A DNA stretch of 64,000 nucleotides from Alicyclobacillus suci (GTDB lineage: Bacteria; Bacillota; Bacilli; Alicyclobacillales; Alicyclobacillaceae). Under the pieces are notes generated by a model. The model was not told where the DNA came from. It searched no databases and worked only from the letters and a program-made list of their open reading frames with translations. Below, piece by piece: positions 63,811 through 64,000 of this stretch (positions within the stretch are counted from its first letter, which is position 1; each line of letters opens with the position of its first letter). Where the stretch lies: the NCBI RefSeq assembly GCF_017329615.1, contig NZ_JAFMTW010000009.1, positions 1-64,000 of the forward strand, read 5' to 3'. The position numbers and the translations under genes are program-made.

Positions 63811-64000
63811 TCATCCCCTAGGAGACACGATGTCGTTACTCGACGAAGTCCTCCCTGTTGTCTGTCCACCGTCGTAATAACGACGCAACGCAATATACAT
63901 AGCAAGGGCTACCTTATCTTGGTAGCTGGGCTGCTGCAACCAGTGTGCCTCATTTGGATTCGTAATAAACCCAATCTCCGCTAATACCGTTGGACCGTCA
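63811..64000 (-). CDS. cwlD: CwlD N-acetylmuramoyl-L-alanine amidase, C-terminal part
   Basis: The window ends inside this gene. The last 62 residues show the amidase_3 signature PTVLAEIGFITNPNEAHWL with the catalytic Glu. CwlD starts muramic-lactam formation in spore cortex. It overlaps closely with the next gene. Confidence 0.9.
   Translation of the reverse strand, partial: DGPTVLAEIGFITNPNEAHWLQQPSYQDKVALAMYIALRRYYDGGQTTGRTSSSNDIVSPRG

Overview
The window comes from a spore-forming Firmicute, most likely a relative of Alicyclobacillus. The right-hand 12 kb holds the core order glmS, glmM, cdaR, cdaA, an SGNH esterase, rocF, spoIIM, pdaB, gerD, salA and cwlD, including sporulation and germination genes and a glmS ribozyme. 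Genus is inferred from gene order only.

The left ~52 kb is an accessory island ending directly downstream of glmS. The gene next to glmS is tnsA, followed on the same strand by tnsB and two tandem TnsC/TniB-type ATPases. Two TniQ/TnsD-family genes lie on the same strand more than 40 kb away (1.8-5.8 kb). Placement downstream of glmS with tnsA nearest to it is the classical Tn7 attachment arrangement. I read the island as one large Tn7-like transposon whose left end lies outside the window, or as nested elements of that kind.

Cargo from left to right: (1) 0.15-1.8 kb, an AbiTii-domain protein and an AlbA_2/Schlafen-type protein; (2) 1.8-5.8 kb, two TniQ genes; (3) 5.9-9.4 kb, an IetAS-type pair (subtilase plus AAA ATPase), a known anti-phage/plasmid-stability type; (4) 9.8-10.6 kb, a broken Ntn-hydrolase-like gene; (5) 10.9-20.4 kb, metal and arsenic resistance: a permease/Cys-rich peptide/ArsR operon with a palindromic operator-promoter, arsN1, arsR-acr3-arsC-arsI-HesB, an ankyrin protein, frameshifted merA, and an ArsR-controlled pair of cation diffusion transporters; (6) 20.8-29.1 kb, a thiol/persulfide operon (rhodaneses, TusA, DsrE, TauE, persulfide-dioxygenase-like enzyme, CstR-like repressor, thioredoxin and its reductase) interrupted by an IS608-like tnpB insertion; (7) 29.2-46.9 kb, copper and envelope redox functions: two multicopper oxidases, two two-component systems, CsoR-CopA-CopZ, and a ResA/CcdA/TlpA thiol-disulfide module.

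The modules suggest an acidic, metal-rich, sulfidic habitat: oxyanion and soft-metal export, copper detoxification in the envelope, and disposal of reactive sulfur. Several cargo genes (Ntn-like gene, merA, a methyltransferase, a DUF4396 gene) carry frameshifts or stops, while the transposition genes are intact, so the element may be mobile while its cargo decays.

Gene-free stretches over 300 bases (9357-9792 and 20426-20834) are described as features. No tRNA, rRNA or CRISPR array was seen.
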